A stretch of DNA of 35,084 nucleotides from a virus: the IMG/VR virus record IMGVR_UViG_3300019776_000110, positions 1-35,084 of that record; one strand, given 5' to 3'. Each line of letters opens with the position of its first letter. The first letter of the stretch is position 1. Under the pieces are notes generated by a model. The model saw nothing but the letters and a program-made list of their open reading frames with translations, searched no databases and had not been told where the DNA came from. The position numbers were made by a program, and so were the translations under genes. Positions 7,022-15,986 of this stretch are shown here, piece after piece.

Positions 7022-8083
7022 TTAAGCCCCCCAGATTCCAACGGTTGTAATGGTAATTGAGCCATTTGTTCCATTGGTAATTGTTACTCCAGTTCCAGCT
7101 GTTAGGTTTACGTTCTTCCAATAGGCACTTACTTGGTCATAAGTTAATAACTGACCGCCAGTAGGGCTTGTGATTTGTACGTTTGAATCAGTACCGCCCA
7201 AAGTTGAGCCAGCATTGATGCGAATAAGAATTGTGCCACCACCAAATGATCCACCGTTAATAACCGCAGCCATCTGAACTTTTACGTTAGGAGCAACTGG
7301 TTTAGTCTTGGTTAATCCACCTGTTACTGATGGGTCATACCAAAGAATATCGCCATCTGAATATCCAGTTGTATTGATGTTTCTTAGCGTTCCAAAGGTT
7401 TGAATTAAACCAAATCCATTTAATGCAATAGATTCAGCTGCAATACCCATGATATAAGTACCATCGGTAATGCCTGTGGCTGGTGCGCCTGTTGGAACTC
7501 CACTAGCGCCAACTGCGCCTGTGAACATCACAACTTGACCTTTGGTTATTGCTGATGATGCTTTGCAATAAAAGAACTGGTCTTCGCCAATGTGTTGCGT
7601 GACGTTGCCACCAGACATCCCTAAACCTAGGCTATCATTACCATCCCACCCTAATTGCCCAGCGCTCAATGCTGTTGCATAGCTAGTGTTAAATTGAATG
7701 TAATTAGGACTAGAAATAGCTCCAGTAATACCAGAAATATTGCCAATTGTTTCAGAAATATTACCGCTTGCATCTAAAAATACAGCTTTAGACGCTGGAT
7801 AGTCTACCCATACAGACTTTTGACCAGCTGAGAAATTAACTGCACTACCTGAATTGCTAGATGCCAATACAGTTGTTCTAGCTAATGTACCAGCCGCTAC
7901 CGTTCCAATGCCAACTTCCCATTCAGATCCACCATTTAGGTAGATACCATAAAAAGTTGTGTTGCCATTGCCGATAGCAGAGCTAAACGATTGATAGCCT
8001 GTAACTGCGCCAGCAAGGGTTAAAGTTCCAGTTCCCGTAGTGGTGCTGGTTTCTTGAACCCTGTCTTTAAGAACTAGAGCCAT
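7022..8083 (-). CDS. Beta-rich tail or fibre-type structural protein
   Basis: 353 residues. The N-terminus (MALVLKDRVQETSTTTGTGT) is of a type seen in many phage structural proteins annotated as tail or baseplate-fibre proteins. The whole chain is low in charge and rich in Gly, Thr, Ser and Asn, as expected for a trimeric beta-fibre, ending in a Gly/Thr repeat region and GIWGA. No enzymatic motif is seen. ATG at 8083 with AAGGC upstream. It follows the 134-residue protein by nine bases and is coupled to the TTG-started repeat protein. Confidence 0.6.
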   Translation of the reverse strand: MALVLKDRVQETSTTTGTGTLTLAGAVTGYQSFSSAIGNGNTTFYGIYLNGGSEWEVGIGTVAAGTLARTTVLASSNSGSAVNFSAGQKSVWVDYPASKAVFLDASGNISETIGNISGITGAISSPNYIQFNTSYATALSAGQLGWDGNDSLGLGMSGGNVTQHIGEDQFFYCKASSAITKGQVVMFTGAVGASGVPTGAPATGITDGTYIMGIAAESIALNGFGLIQTFGTLRNINTTGYSDGDILWYDPSVTGGLTKTKPVAPNVKVQMAAVINGGSFGGGTILIRINAGSTLGGTDSNVQITSPTGGQLLTYDQVSAYWKNVNLTAGTGVTITNGTNGSITITTVGIWGA

Positions 8084-8092
8084 GATTTAGCC

Positions 8093-8497
8093 TTATTGGT
8101 TAGCTCGAATAATAGTACCTGAAGAAATGCCTACTACCTGAGTAGTTGCAATGCTTGTGTTGTTTAGGTTTAAGTCACATCCGCTTACGCCTACTGAACC
8201 ATCCATAATGACTGTTGAATTGTCAGATTTAGTAATGCGGAAGAACTCGGCAGTTCCCGTAGCTACAGCCGTACCATCAGTTACTGTACCTAATGTCAAA
8301 GTACCGTTTGAATCTGTACCAAAACCACCAGAAATTACTAAAGAAACTAGCAAAGTTTGTGTAGAAATCGCTGTATTAGCATTAGATGGCTGTGTTCCAC
8401 TATAAATGTGAATAATTGAACCAGAACCAGCGTAAGTAATTAAACCATTTTGCTGTGCGTCACGAGTACCGTTTGAATATTTAAGATTTGATGCCAT
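8093..8497 (-). CDS. Small virion-type protein, unknown function
   Basis: 134 residues, beta-rich (SGSIIHIYSG, GTLTLGTVTDGTAVATGTAE) with a hydrophobic, Thr/Ser-rich make-up typical of phage head or tail surface proteins. Similar small genes often follow the portal in short-tailed phages. Its ATG shares a base with the portal stop codon (TAATG), so the two are translationally coupled. No domain was recognised. Confidence 0.55.
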   Translation of the reverse strand: MASNLKYSNGTRDAQQNGLITYAGSGSIIHIYSGTQPSNANTAISTQTLLVSLVISGGFGTDSNGTLTLGTVTDGTAVATGTAEFFRITKSDNSTVIMDGSVGVSGCDLNLNNTSIATTQVVGISSGTIIRANQ

Positions 8498-10749
8498 TAT
8501 TGAACTCCAATGATTTTACCGTCAGCCCCACGAACTACTTGCTTAGGTCTGTTATGGTTTTGGTTAATTGTATCTACTAATCCAGTAATTGCTTGAACTG
8601 TTTGTTGGTTGCCTTGCATGATTGCATCAGCAATCGGTTGCATTGGGTGTTCCATAGCTTTAGCCATACCTTCTTCATACAAGTAAGCTTCTTCGCCATC
8701 ATCTGTAGATGCGCCAATACGAGCCACTTCAATCTTAGCCCCGTTGTTGATGTGAGCTAACATAATCTGAGTGTTGCGCTCAGTCATCATCTTCATTTGA
8801 CCTAGCTTCATCTCCATCTCAGCTTGTCTTGCATTGCGCTGCTCTTCCAACTGTGTGCGTAGTTGAGTTTCTTGAGATTGATACTCTTGTTTAGCTCTTT
8901 CCATCTCAATCTGAGATTGCATCTTTTGTTGTTCAAGCTGTGACTGCATTTGCATCTTAGCTTGTTCAAGTTGCATTTGAGCCTGTAGTTTCTGCATTTC
9001 TGGGCTAGGTGGTTTAGGTTGATTAGCCATACCTCTAAACTTGTCGGCTGTTTCATCCAAAATACCCTCTAACTGCTTGCCAGCTTTAAATGCTGTAACG
9101 CCAAACTTGAGCATCTCCATAAGAGCTGGGATAAGTTCAGGTACATTTTGACCGAGCTGTGTCGCTGTAGCCATATATTGACTAACGGCTTGTAAGAAAG
9201 CTACTCGATCCTGTTTCTCTTGTTGCTCATCCTGATAAATCATTGAATCGCTAGTAACTTCAATGCGGAAGTTCTTAGCTGACTCTGACTTTAATAGCTG
9301 TAAAGCTTGAGGAATTAACTGTTGATCCTGTGGGCTTAATTGCTGTGCGCCAGAGATTTGTAGGATAGTTTCATCGCTATAGTGGTTGCAGACAATCTGC
9401 GCTCTGATACATAACAAAGCAGTAGCAAAGTTCACTACATTATGTTGCATAGTCTTTAAGCGACCAGCAGCGTTGTTTGACTTAATGATTTGCGCGCCAA
9501 GCGTTTCATTCGGGTCTGTTTGACCACGCTGAATGTCAGCAATACCCATAATCTCGTAGATTTGACCTTTAACTTGATCCATAGCTTGATAAGCCATCAT
9601 CAAAGCTTGGGCAATCGGTTGAATATCTACTAAATCAATAGCGCCTTTCATGCCTTGCTTTTCAGCAAAAGCCGCCCAGTTCTTAACTGGAATCAATGCG
9701 TTGTTCTCACCTTCAGAGAATAAGCGCTGTAATTCTGGTGCAGAAGCATCGTAAACACCACGAACTTTAAGGGCTTGAATCAATCCATCAATACGGTCTG
9801 CCAAGGTGTCAAGCTCTCTAGCTTGGTCTTGGTACATCGTAAAGTCAGGGATTGGTTCTAAGTTATCAGTTGTAAGATTAGAGTAAAGTGGCTTTGGACA
9901 TGGCCAAAAGTTCTCTAACTCTAATGGATCAGGGCGCTCATCAACAATTTTGCCTAATGATTTGCTAATCCAAAGTGCTGTGCCTGTTTCCTTATCCCAA
10001 ATCTCATAAATAACGGCTTGATTAGGAATGGCTTGTTGTTTTGCATAAGTCTTAGTATCTTGTGGCGTTGAATCCAATGGGATTTGATAACCTAAATCTT
10101 CACCAAAGCGCTCAACAAGAGCTGGGCGGTTCATAAATACTTTACGAGCTACCCATGTAACCTCTTCCCAAGTACGGGCTGGGCTATGCAAAAAGTCTTT
10201 CCAATGCACATAGTCAATAGGACTGCACTCGTACTCAATGCGTTCTTGAGATTCGTCTTCTAAGCCTTCTTTGGTTTCGTCAGCTTCGTCAATATCTTCA
10301 GAAACTTGTACGCCATCTTCCGGCATTGATTCGGTTGGAGTTGAATCAGCAACAATATGTGGCTCATAACGTACCCATGCTGTACCACGACCACCCATTA
10401 AACGGTCAAATACGGCAGCATCCATCGCTGACTTGTAATCTGTGTAATGTTCTAGCTCAAACTCTAAAGCACGTTCAAGCATCATAGATGCAACACGACC
10501 AACAGGGTCGTTATCTCTAAATCTACGGCTTACGTCTGGTCTTGGAAGTCTAGCGAATATTGCTGGAGTAATCGTTTGGACATTGGAATAGAGAATATTG
10601 AACTTAGCGTTAGGGTTGTTCTGATAACGCTGGTCATCACGATACTTTTTGACGATTCTTTCTGCTCGCCCTTCCCATGCTTTAAAGGTGCGCTCATAGG
10701 CGGCAATCTTATTAAACCAGCCTTCGTATGTATGTGACGAATTTTCCAT
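8497..10749 (-). CDS. Portal protein, P22-like
   Basis: 750 residues, close to the 725 of P22 gp1. The dodecameric portal forms the DNA entry vertex and binds terminase. Recognisable features are the N-terminal helical region, a central core with GQIYEIMGIADIQRGQTDPN, a region rich in Glu/Asp around residue 160-190, and a Gln-rich C-terminal coiled coil (MQKLQAQMQLEQAKMQMQSQ) like the P22 barrel. It directly follows the terminase large subunit. The chosen start is ATG 10749, with GGAAG upstream and just beyond the terminase stop; the frame runs 14 codons further up but overlaps terminase. Confidence 0.85.
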   Translation of the reverse strand: MENSSHTYEGWFNKIAAYERTFKAWEGRAERIVKKYRDDQRYQNNPNAKFNILYSNVQTITPAIFARLPRPDVSRRFRDNDPVGRVASMMLERALEFELEHYTDYKSAMDAAVFDRLMGGRGTAWVRYEPHIVADSTPTESMPEDGVQVSEDIDEADETKEGLEDESQERIEYECSPIDYVHWKDFLHSPARTWEEVTWVARKVFMNRPALVERFGEDLGYQIPLDSTPQDTKTYAKQQAIPNQAVIYEIWDKETGTALWISKSLGKIVDERPDPLELENFWPCPKPLYSNLTTDNLEPIPDFTMYQDQARELDTLADRIDGLIQALKVRGVYDASAPELQRLFSEGENNALIPVKNWAAFAEKQGMKGAIDLVDIQPIAQALMMAYQAMDQVKGQIYEIMGIADIQRGQTDPNETLGAQIIKSNNAAGRLKTMQHNVVNFATALLCIRAQIVCNHYSDETILQISGAQQLSPQDQQLIPQALQLLKSESAKNFRIEVTSDSMIYQDEQQEKQDRVAFLQAVSQYMATATQLGQNVPELIPALMEMLKFGVTAFKAGKQLEGILDETADKFRGMANQPKPPSPEMQKLQAQMQLEQAKMQMQSQLEQQKMQSQIEMERAKQEYQSQETQLRTQLEEQRNARQAEMEMKLGQMKMMTERNTQIMLAHINNGAKIEVARIGASTDDGEEAYLYEEGMAKAMEHPMQPIADAIMQGNQQTVQAITGLVDTINQNHNRPKQVVRGADGKIIGVQ

Positions 10750-10751
10750 AG

Positions 10752-12101
10752 TTATATTCTTCCGATGGTTTTTGTTGGGGCAGAACGCCACATTTCTTCT
10801 AATGTAACATCGTTATGCCCTACTGCAATACCCCGAATGGAGTTGTCCTTCGGAATCTTATGTTCTTCTTCTCGCCATGCAATAGACAACATTCTGAACG
10901 CATCAGCACCATGAGAAGTCCAGTCGTGTCTAGGTTTATCCCTAAATACTTTCTTATCCTCATCGTATTCACGCTGATATTGGCGTAAACATTCAATGCC
11001 GTCTTTGCACTTTTCAGCATCAAACCAGCTTCGCATCAATGCAAGTCTAGTGGCTTGAATACCGTCTTGTAACGATAAACTTGGTACGATTTTAAGCGAT
11101 TCTAAGGGAATTTGGGAAGATATTTGTTCAATAATTGATTTTCCACCACTCGCCAAAGTTTTAGCTCTTGCATCATGCGGTAGCCAATGTGTGCCGTATT
11201 TGTATCCTTTAGACTTAATCAGGTCGGTGTAATAGCTAACTTGATGGCCATTAGAACTGTGATAGTCCAATACTCGTATCTCGCCATGAACGACTTGATA
11301 CCACCAAATAGATGTATCGTCTGAATATCCCAAATCCCATGCGGTATGAACTGGGAAGTATGTATCGTACTCAATCTCCCTGATTCTTCCACCATCAGTA
11401 AGAATACGCATTTCTTTACCGTAGAACGCACCCATAATGGCAGCTTCAAAGCTACATTCGAACTCTTGCTCGTATTGGTCTTGGCTCATTGAAGCTTGAG
11501 CATCTTCTAGCTCTTCGTCTGCAAGTAGTTTAGTTTGGCTTGCTCTAAGCGTTTTAACGAACCAATTTGATAGCTTTGTGGCATTTTCATAGACTTCATA
11601 GAAGCTATTGTGGCCTTTAGGTGTTCCAATAAATACTGCCCATCCTCTTCGATCCGCTAATAATGGTCGAATAACTGCACCCCAAATGGATGGTTTCATA
11701 TCAGCATATTCGTCTAAAACTACGCCATCAAGGTACAAACCACGCAATGAATCAGGTGAATCACCACCAAATAAACGGATTCTTGAGCCGTTATGTAGTT
11801 CTACCCATAACTCAGACTGGTTAGCTTTAGTGGTTGCTGGTTCTGCGTATCGCTTTAGGTAATCCCAAGCAATCGTCTTAGCTTGTGCATAAAATGGAGC
11901 AACATAGGCATAGCGCCCATTTTCTTTGTTTTCTTCTAATGCTCTACGGATTAAATCGTTAATGCAAGCAACTGTCTTACCGCATCTACGGTGAGCAACA
12001 ATCACCGCCCATCGTTGTTGGCGCTCATGGAAATCTTCAAATACTGGTCTGGATTCGTAGTCAAAGGTATGTATTACCTCTTCGTAATCTACTTCTTCCA
12101 T
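10752..12101 (-). CDS. terL: Terminase large subunit
   Basis: 449 residues. ATP-driven DNA packaging motor and nuclease. The Walker A is the variant AHRRCGKT (36-43), common in this family; Walker B is GVVLDEYAD with D130-E131. The C-terminal RNase H-like nuclease shows AWDLGYSDDTS (first acidic cluster), WLPHDAR, and a final DAFRM. Length is usual. The ATG at 12101 overlaps the end of the small-subunit gene by 13 bases, and the portal follows two bases after its stop, the normal packaging order. Confidence 0.93.
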   Translation of the reverse strand: MEEVDYEEVIHTFDYESRPVFEDFHERQQRWAVIVAHRRCGKTVACINDLIRRALEENKENGRYAYVAPFYAQAKTIAWDYLKRYAEPATTKANQSELWVELHNGSRIRLFGGDSPDSLRGLYLDGVVLDEYADMKPSIWGAVIRPLLADRRGWAVFIGTPKGHNSFYEVYENATKLSNWFVKTLRASQTKLLADEELEDAQASMSQDQYEQEFECSFEAAIMGAFYGKEMRILTDGGRIREIEYDTYFPVHTAWDLGYSDDTSIWWYQVVHGEIRVLDYHSSNGHQVSYYTDLIKSKGYKYGTHWLPHDARAKTLASGGKSIIEQISSQIPLESLKIVPSLSLQDGIQATRLALMRSWFDAEKCKDGIECLRQYQREYDEDKKVFRDKPRHDWTSHGADAFRMLSIAWREEEHKIPKDNSIRGIAVGHNDVTLEEMWRSAPTKTIGRI

Positions 12102-12448
12102 TGATATATATGCCTTATAGGTTTAGTTTCATCACCAACTACCTCAGTACGGGCTAGTTTTGGCACATGATATTCAGCTATTTTCTGAACTAAATCGATA
12201 GCATCTTTAGGGCTTGGGGGAACTCGATATAAAGGCACATCATCTTTGTAAATAATTTCGCCTTTTTGATTTGTCAATGGAACGCCATAAGCGACCATAG
12301 AAAGCCATTCGTCTAGTTTGTGGGCATTACCATCAACTAGGTGTGCAAAAGCTTCTCTAGCTATCTTTGTAGACTTATTAACAGCACCTTTGGTGCGACC
12401 TACATTCAAGTTAGGGTGTTCGGTATTTTTCGCTTGTTTAGCGGACAT
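12089..12448 (-). CDS. terS: Probable terminase small subunit
   Basis: 119 residues. The N-terminus has a basic GRTKGAVNKSTKIAREAF segment, common at the start of phage small terminases and small DNA-binding proteins of the same position, followed by helical segments. It directly precedes and overlaps the large subunit, and a promoter with a 5' hairpin lies just upstream, so it begins the packaging transcript. Identity rests on this motif and on order. ATG at 12448; TAGGT is a modest ribosome-binding site within the hairpin. Confidence 0.7.
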   Translation of the reverse strand: MSAKQAKNTEHPNLNVGRTKGAVNKSTKIAREAFAHLVDGNAHKLDEWLSMVAYGVPLTNQKGEIIYKDDVPLYRVPPSPKDAIDLVQKIAEYHVPKLARTEVVGDETKPIRHIYQWKK

Positions 12449-12457
12449 ACTATGTTT

Positions 12458-12509
12458 ACCTAAGTGGTTAAGTAAGTTTAAGTATAACTAAATTGTTGCT
12501 TGCTTACAA
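12458..12509 (-). promoter_or_regulatory. Promoter with 5' stem-loop for the packaging operon
   Basis: Minus strand: TTGTAA (12509-12504), 17-bp spacer, TATACT (12486-12481), seven bases, then ACTTAACCACTTAGGT (12473-12458), a 6-bp stem with one G-U pair and a CCAC loop. The stem-loop falls at the expected 5' end of the transcript that begins with the terminase small subunit. Confidence 0.65.
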
Positions 12510-12510
12510 C

Positions 12511-12651
12511 TTAGAAGCGGTCTTTAACAACCTTGTTAAATTCAGCGTTTAGCTTTTCACGTCTAGCTACTCGCTTGGCTTGTTGCTCGTCAAGAGTATT
12601 TTTGTAATCTTTTGGAGCTTTTTCTTTAGCTGGAATTTCACCCTTTTTCAT
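12511..12651 (-). CDS. Small basic protein, unknown function
   Basis: 46 residues, MKKGEIPAKEKAPKDYKN onwards, strongly charged and probably helical, ending in FNKVVKDRF. Its ATG overlaps the upstream stop (ATGA), which supports translation. No family is recognised; small Lys/Glu-rich proteins are common at this place before terminase. The packaging promoter -35 lies just after its stop. Confidence 0.55.
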   Translation of the reverse strand: MKKGEIPAKEKAPKDYKNTLDEQQAKRVARREKLNAEFNKVVKDRF

Positions 12652-12839
12652 TTTGCTTCTCGCTCACCAAGGAAACGGCCATAAGCTTCTTCTAGCTTGG
12701 CTTTGCGTTTGCCTTTAGCATTATCTCTTTCCACATTTAAAGCGATGGCTACGGCTTGTTTTTTTGGCTTGCCAGCTGCCATTTCAGCTTTAACATTTTT
12801 GCCGACAGATTCGGCTGATCCTGATTTATCTAACGGCAT
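12648..12839 (-). CDS. Small phage protein, DUF6496-like
   Basis: 63 residues. The segment MPLDKSGSAESVGKNVKAEM followed by AAGKPKKQAVAIALNV is a familiar small phage family annotated with DUF6496; its function is unknown. The rest is basic and helical (KGKRKAKLEEAYGRFLGE). The ATG at 12839 shares a base with the previous stop (AATAATG), and TTAGGAG lies upstream. Its end overlaps the next small gene by four bases. Confidence 0.65.
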   Translation of the reverse strand: MPLDKSGSAESVGKNVKAEMAAGKPKKQAVAIALNVERDNAKGKRKAKLEEAYGRFLGEREAK

Positions 12840-13195
12840 TATTTGAATCTCCTAAGTTTGTATAAAGTACCATCAATTAGTTGGGCGATTTCATCCACAA
12901 TATTCTGAATTTCAGTAGCTTGCGGTAACGATCCTCTAGATTCCTTAACAAAGCTTTGCAAAGATTCTAAGTAAGCTACTGGTTCTTTGGGGGGATGGTA
13001 CATATTTGGGTACTGAGTAATGATGCCTTCAATACCTTGATAAGTTTCTACTAAACTATCAACTAGCTCGATAATTTCTTCGTAGTATTCGCCAAGAGCT
13101 TTGTGTTTGGCAAAAGAATCGGTCTGGAGATGCAAAAGATGGGCATTTGTACCGCTATGAAGCAGTGTCAATGCGAAAGTTGCCATGTCTTGCAT
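12839..13195 (-). CDS. DUF5856-like helical phage protein
   Basis: 118 residues. MATFALTLLHSGTNAHLLHL with the following HKALGEYYEEIIELVDSL resembles a small phage family (DUF5856) of all-helical proteins with ferritin/Dps-like sequence pattern; the function is not established. ATG at 13195 has GGAG at -10, better than the in-frame start four codons upstream. It is the first gene of the small-protein block after a TATAAT promoter. Confidence 0.65.
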   Translation of the reverse strand: MQDMATFALTLLHSGTNAHLLHLQTDSFAKHKALGEYYEEIIELVDSLVETYQGIEGIITQYPNMYHPPKEPVAYLESLQSFVKESRGSLPQATEIQNIVDEIAQLIDGTLYKLRRFK

Positions 13196-13242
13196 AACTA
13201 TCTCCAAAAAAACGGGTACTTTCTAACGATTTCCCCTAAAAA

Positions 13243-13275
13243 TCACTTCCCAGTAAGGGTGATTTAATTATATCA
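13243..13275 (-). promoter_or_regulatory. Extended -10 promoter with 5' stem-loop
   Basis: Minus strand: TGATATAAT (13275-13267) is an extended -10 with perfect TATAAT; no good -35. Four bases later 13262-13243 can fold as TCAC/GTGA around CC/GG. The promoter overlaps the end of the upstream zinc-ribbon gene and would drive the genes at 13195-12511. Confidence 0.6.
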
Positions 13276-13434
13276 CCTATGATTTCGTTTTTCATAGCAT
13301 TTTTGGCATAACCAACGCATATTTAATCCGTTATTAAATTTCCAATATTGACCAAATTCTTTGGGTTTTTTCTGTTTACAGGCATCGCACTCTCGTCTGG
13401 TTCGATCACCGTTTCTAATATCATGGTTGAGCAT
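13273..13434 (-). CDS. Small zinc-ribbon protein
   Basis: 53 residues with two knuckles, CDAC (16-19) and CQKC (43-46), 23 residues apart, the spacing of a treble-clef or zinc-ribbon fold; the rest is basic. Function unknown; DNA binding or an HNH-like remnant are possible. ATG at 13434 overlaps the end of rusA by 14 bases, so it belongs to that operon. Confidence 0.6.
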   Translation of the reverse strand: MLNHDIRNGDRTRRECDACKQKKPKEFGQYWKFNNGLNMRWLCQKCYEKRNHR

Positions 13435-13783
13435 CTAAATCTTCATCAATCATTATTGTTATTTTTCCGCCTTTTATTATCTTTCCACGCTGAACAAGAA
13501 GCAAATTTATCTGAAAATCATCATCGTAAACTCCAGCATCTTGCAAAGAATCTTCCACAATTTTGATAATGTTTGAAATATCACGCTTTCTGCGGTCTGG
13601 TGGATATACCCAAATTTGTAGCGTAATGGGCGCAGAACCGTATTTTTTTGCGGATTGGTCTATTACTATGTCATGAACCTTTATTTTGTAATCTAGGGCT
13701 TTTTTATTAGGAAATCGCCTACCTCTAGCGTTGATATACATATGGTTTACGCTTGGGGGATATGGAAGTTCAAGTGTTAGCAA
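13421..13783 (-). CDS. rusA: Holliday junction resolvase RusA
   Basis: 120 residues, the normal length. It cleaves Holliday and branched junctions, clearing phage DNA for packaging. The N-terminus has PYPPSVNHMY and the active-site region PPDRRKRDISNIIKIVEDSL (61-80) with D68, N71 and K74, then AGVYDDDFQI (83-92) giving the last acidic residues. The start is TTG at 13783 with GGAG eight bases upstream; it overlaps the end of the Ref-like gene, so the two are translationally coupled. Confidence 0.92.
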   Translation of the reverse strand: MLTLELPYPPSVNHMYINARGRRFPNKKALDYKIKVHDIVIDQSAKKYGSAPITLQIWVYPPDRRKRDISNIIKIVEDSLQDAGVYDDDFQINLLLVQRGKIIKGGKITIMIDEDLDAQP

Positions 13784-14045
13784 GCAATTTCTCCGTTAGC
13801 TCTAAAAGCTCTTCTTGTGTAATTTGAAAGTGTGCTTCAAACCGTTTTCTTCCCATGTGATGGACACCTTCGCCCCCGACATGATGCAAAAAACATAAGG
13901 GAATTGTTGGTGCAAGCTCACGCTTTCCACCGTATTTTCGTATATGGTGCATTTGTGGCTCTGTGTACCCTTTTTGTAGGTGCAAACATAATATGCAGCC
14001 GATTCGGGCAAGCTTTCCGTATCTTTCTCGTTCACTTTTGGTCAT
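13770..14045 (-). CDS. Ref-like HNH nuclease
   Basis: 91 residues. Contains CILC (17-20), MHHIR, IPLCFLHHVG, and GVHHMGRKRFE, the pattern of the Ref family (RecA-dependent nuclease of phage P1) and similar small phage HNH proteins in recombination modules. The Cys pair plus later Cys/His could bind zinc. It precedes rusA and follows small replication genes. It may nick or cut recombination intermediates; the RecA link is known only for P1 Ref and is not shown here. Confidence 0.7.
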   Translation of the reverse strand: MTKSERERYGKLARIGCILCLHLQKGYTEPQMHHIRKYGGKRELAPTIPLCFLHHVGGEGVHHMGRKRFEAHFQITQEELLELTEKLLANT

Positions 14046-14259
14046 AAAACATGGATTGTGCGATATCTTCTAAGCGTTGGCTAATGTCTACCAATGTAAT
14101 GCTTAAATCGTAGGCAGATTCATAGTTTTTAACTAATATGGCCGTTTCGTATGCTTTTATGGCGTGTTTTAGTTCTAATAGGGTTTCAGAATAATCAAAA
14201 TATTGTGGGTTTTTTACCGCAAAATTGATTGATTTTCTTAGTTTATCTTCACCGTTCAT
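14032..14259 (-). CDS. Hypothetical helical protein
   Basis: 75 residues, all-helical by composition, with no recognised domain (MNGEDKLRKSINFAVKN, later HAIKAYETAILVKNYES). It overlaps both neighbours by a few bases, which supports translation as part of the methyltransferase-rusA operon. Confidence 0.55.
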   Translation of the reverse strand: MNGEDKLRKSINFAVKNPQYFDYSETLLELKHAIKAYETAILVKNYESAYDLSITLVDISQRLEDIAQSMFYDQK

Positions 14260-14591
14260 TTTATTGCCCTTTCAAAAGCTCGTTGATTTGCTTGTTCTAC
14301 TTTCCAAGTTTCATGGCGCATTTGAGCGCACAATATTTTCCATTTTAAAAGTTCTACTTTTTCAGTAGCAACCCCAATAGCTACGCAATGATTTTGATAC
14401 TCTTGGCTTGCATAGCTTTCCCTTTCCTGACCGCCTAAACTTTGTTCATTAGACTTTTTCATCATAATTGCTTTTAATGAGCTTTTATAGGCTTCTAGTT
14501 CAGCTAATTCGCCTTTTGCTTTACTGTATTCAGGGGCTAAATCCCATATAGTGTTAATGCACTTGTTAGGGTCTATTTCTTTAATTTCCAT
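14256..14591 (-). CDS. Hypothetical helical protein
   Basis: 111 residues, helical, Glu/Lys/Ala-rich (SKAKGELAELEAYKSSLKAI), probably a helical hairpin or coiled coil. ATG at 14591 overlaps the previous gene by 19 bases and its end overlaps the next start by four. This general type is common between phage methyltransferase and recombination genes; function unknown. Confidence 0.6.
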   Translation of the reverse strand: MEIKEIDPNKCINTIWDLAPEYSKAKGELAELEAYKSSLKAIMMKKSNEQSLGGQERESYASQEYQNHCVAIGVATEKVELLKWKILCAQMRHETWKVEQANQRAFERAIK

Positions 14592-14755
14592 AATTCTAAT
14601 AATCCTTCTTCTAATCGTTTACGGGCTTTTGATCCACGTTTTTGTTCTGCAAGTTCAAGGTATTTTCTGCGTTCAGGTAATATTAAACTTGCTATCCAAC
14701 GTATTTCGCACTCATGCCGATATTGGTCTGAATTTTTATCATCAAATAAGTCCAT
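14573..14755 (-). CDS. Small protein, possibly DUF7696-like
   Basis: 60 residues. The pattern RHECEIRWIA, RRKYLELAEQKRGSKARKRL resembles a small family seen in phages and provisionally matched to DUF7696; the function is unknown. It starts 14 bases inside the end of the methyltransferase gene. Confidence 0.55.
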   Translation of the reverse strand: MDLFDDKNSDQYRHECEIRWIASLILPERRKYLELAEQKRGSKARKRLEEGLLELWKLKK

Positions 14756-15986
14756 CTTCTACCATTTGAATTCGATTGCCTATCCATTTCATTACAGGAA
14801 CTGCCATTGAGTTACCTAATGCTTTGTATCTTGGGCCATCAGGGCAGTTTTCTTTGATATTAGTATAGTTATCAGGAAATCCTTGCAGTCTTTCACATTC
14901 AACAGGAGTTAATCTGCGAACTGCCATGCTTTGAATAACACCACCTACATGATCAATGCAACCTGTTCCACGAACTGTTTGAGTTGTTTTATTGTTTGTA
15001 GTTCCATTGTAAGTATCAACTCCAACTGCTATTTGTTGATCCTGTAAAGTTGATAAAGTAAATGCTTTTTCATCCTGACCAAGATAACCCTTACCGCCAC
15101 CTTCGCAACCCCCTCTGACTTTAAAAGCATGGGCTAATGGCACATTATTTCCACCTGTTCCCCATCTAGCAGTTACAGTAGGGCTAATATCAACAGGTTT
15201 TATTCTGCTATCCGTTCCATGATTTTCATAAACTTGGGCCACCATTTTTGCCATATCTGGATTGCAGTCATCAGCACTAATGCCTTTGTAATCTCTAGCA
15301 GTTAATGGACCACTAATTTTAGTGGCAATCATATTGAATCCATTAGTTTTACTGTAGTCATTATTTGTTGTTTGGAAACCGTTAGCAATGCTTGGTACAA
15401 AGGTGGTGGTAGTTGTTTCCCCCTTTTTTCTGCTCTTTTTAGAATCCCCTGACAAGCTTTCGAACTCAAATAATACTTTTGCGGTAGGTTTCCAATCTCC
15501 AAGATGTCCGACAACAAACACTCTTCTTCTGCGCTGTGCGACTCCGAAGTGTTGAGCATCCAACACTCTGTAGCTGAACCCATACCCGAGTTCAACCAAC
15601 GCCCCGAGGAAGGATCCAAAATCCCGTCCTTTGCCTGAACTGAGGACACCCGGCACGTTTTCCCAAACGAACCACTTGGGTCTAAACTTGTCAAGAATTC
15701 CACAATAGGTGAGTGCAAGATTTCCCCTTGGGTCATCAAGTCCTTTTCTAAGACCTGCAACGCTAAATGATTGACAGGGAGTTCCTCCGACCAAAAGTCC
15801 AATTGTTCCAATTTCCCACTCCTTATATTTAGTCATATCGCCCATATTTGGGACTAATGGATAATGATGTTTTAATACTTCACTAGGAAATTTCTCAATT
15901 TCACTATAAGCAGCAGCTTCCCAACCCATGTCATGCCAAGCAACTGTCGCAGCTTCTATTCCAGAGCATACTGAAAGGTATCTCAT
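14742..15986 (-). CDS. dcm: C5-cytosine DNA methyltransferase (Dcm type)
   Basis: 414 residues from ATG 15986. All key blocks are present: AdoMet-binding YLSVCSGIEAATVAW (3-17), catalytic GGTPCQSFSVAG with Cys71, WENVPGV (108-114, the Glu-Asn-Val block), QRRRRVFVVG (151-160), then a long variable target-recognition region, and at the end RRLTPVECERLQGFPD and GNSMAVPVMKWIGNRI. No cognate restriction enzyme is nearby, so it is an orphan that probably protects phage DNA. The start overlaps the upstream gene as ATGA; the frame runs 11 codons further up, without need. The recognition site cannot be read from sequence. Confidence 0.93.
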   Translation of the reverse strand: MRYLSVCSGIEAATVAWHDMGWEAAAYSEIEKFPSEVLKHHYPLVPNMGDMTKYKEWEIGTIGLLVGGTPCQSFSVAGLRKGLDDPRGNLALTYCGILDKFRPKWFVWENVPGVLSSGKGRDFGSFLGALVELGYGFSYRVLDAQHFGVAQRRRRVFVVGHLGDWKPTAKVLFEFESLSGDSKKSRKKGETTTTTFVPSIANGFQTTNNDYSKTNGFNMIATKISGPLTARDYKGISADDCNPDMAKMVAQVYENHGTDSRIKPVDISPTVTARWGTGGNNVPLAHAFKVRGGCEGGGKGYLGQDEKAFTLSTLQDQQIAVGVDTYNGTTNNKTTQTVRGTGCIDHVGGVIQSMAVRRLTPVECERLQGFPDNYTNIKENCPDGPRYKALGNSMAVPVMKWIGNRIQMVEDGLI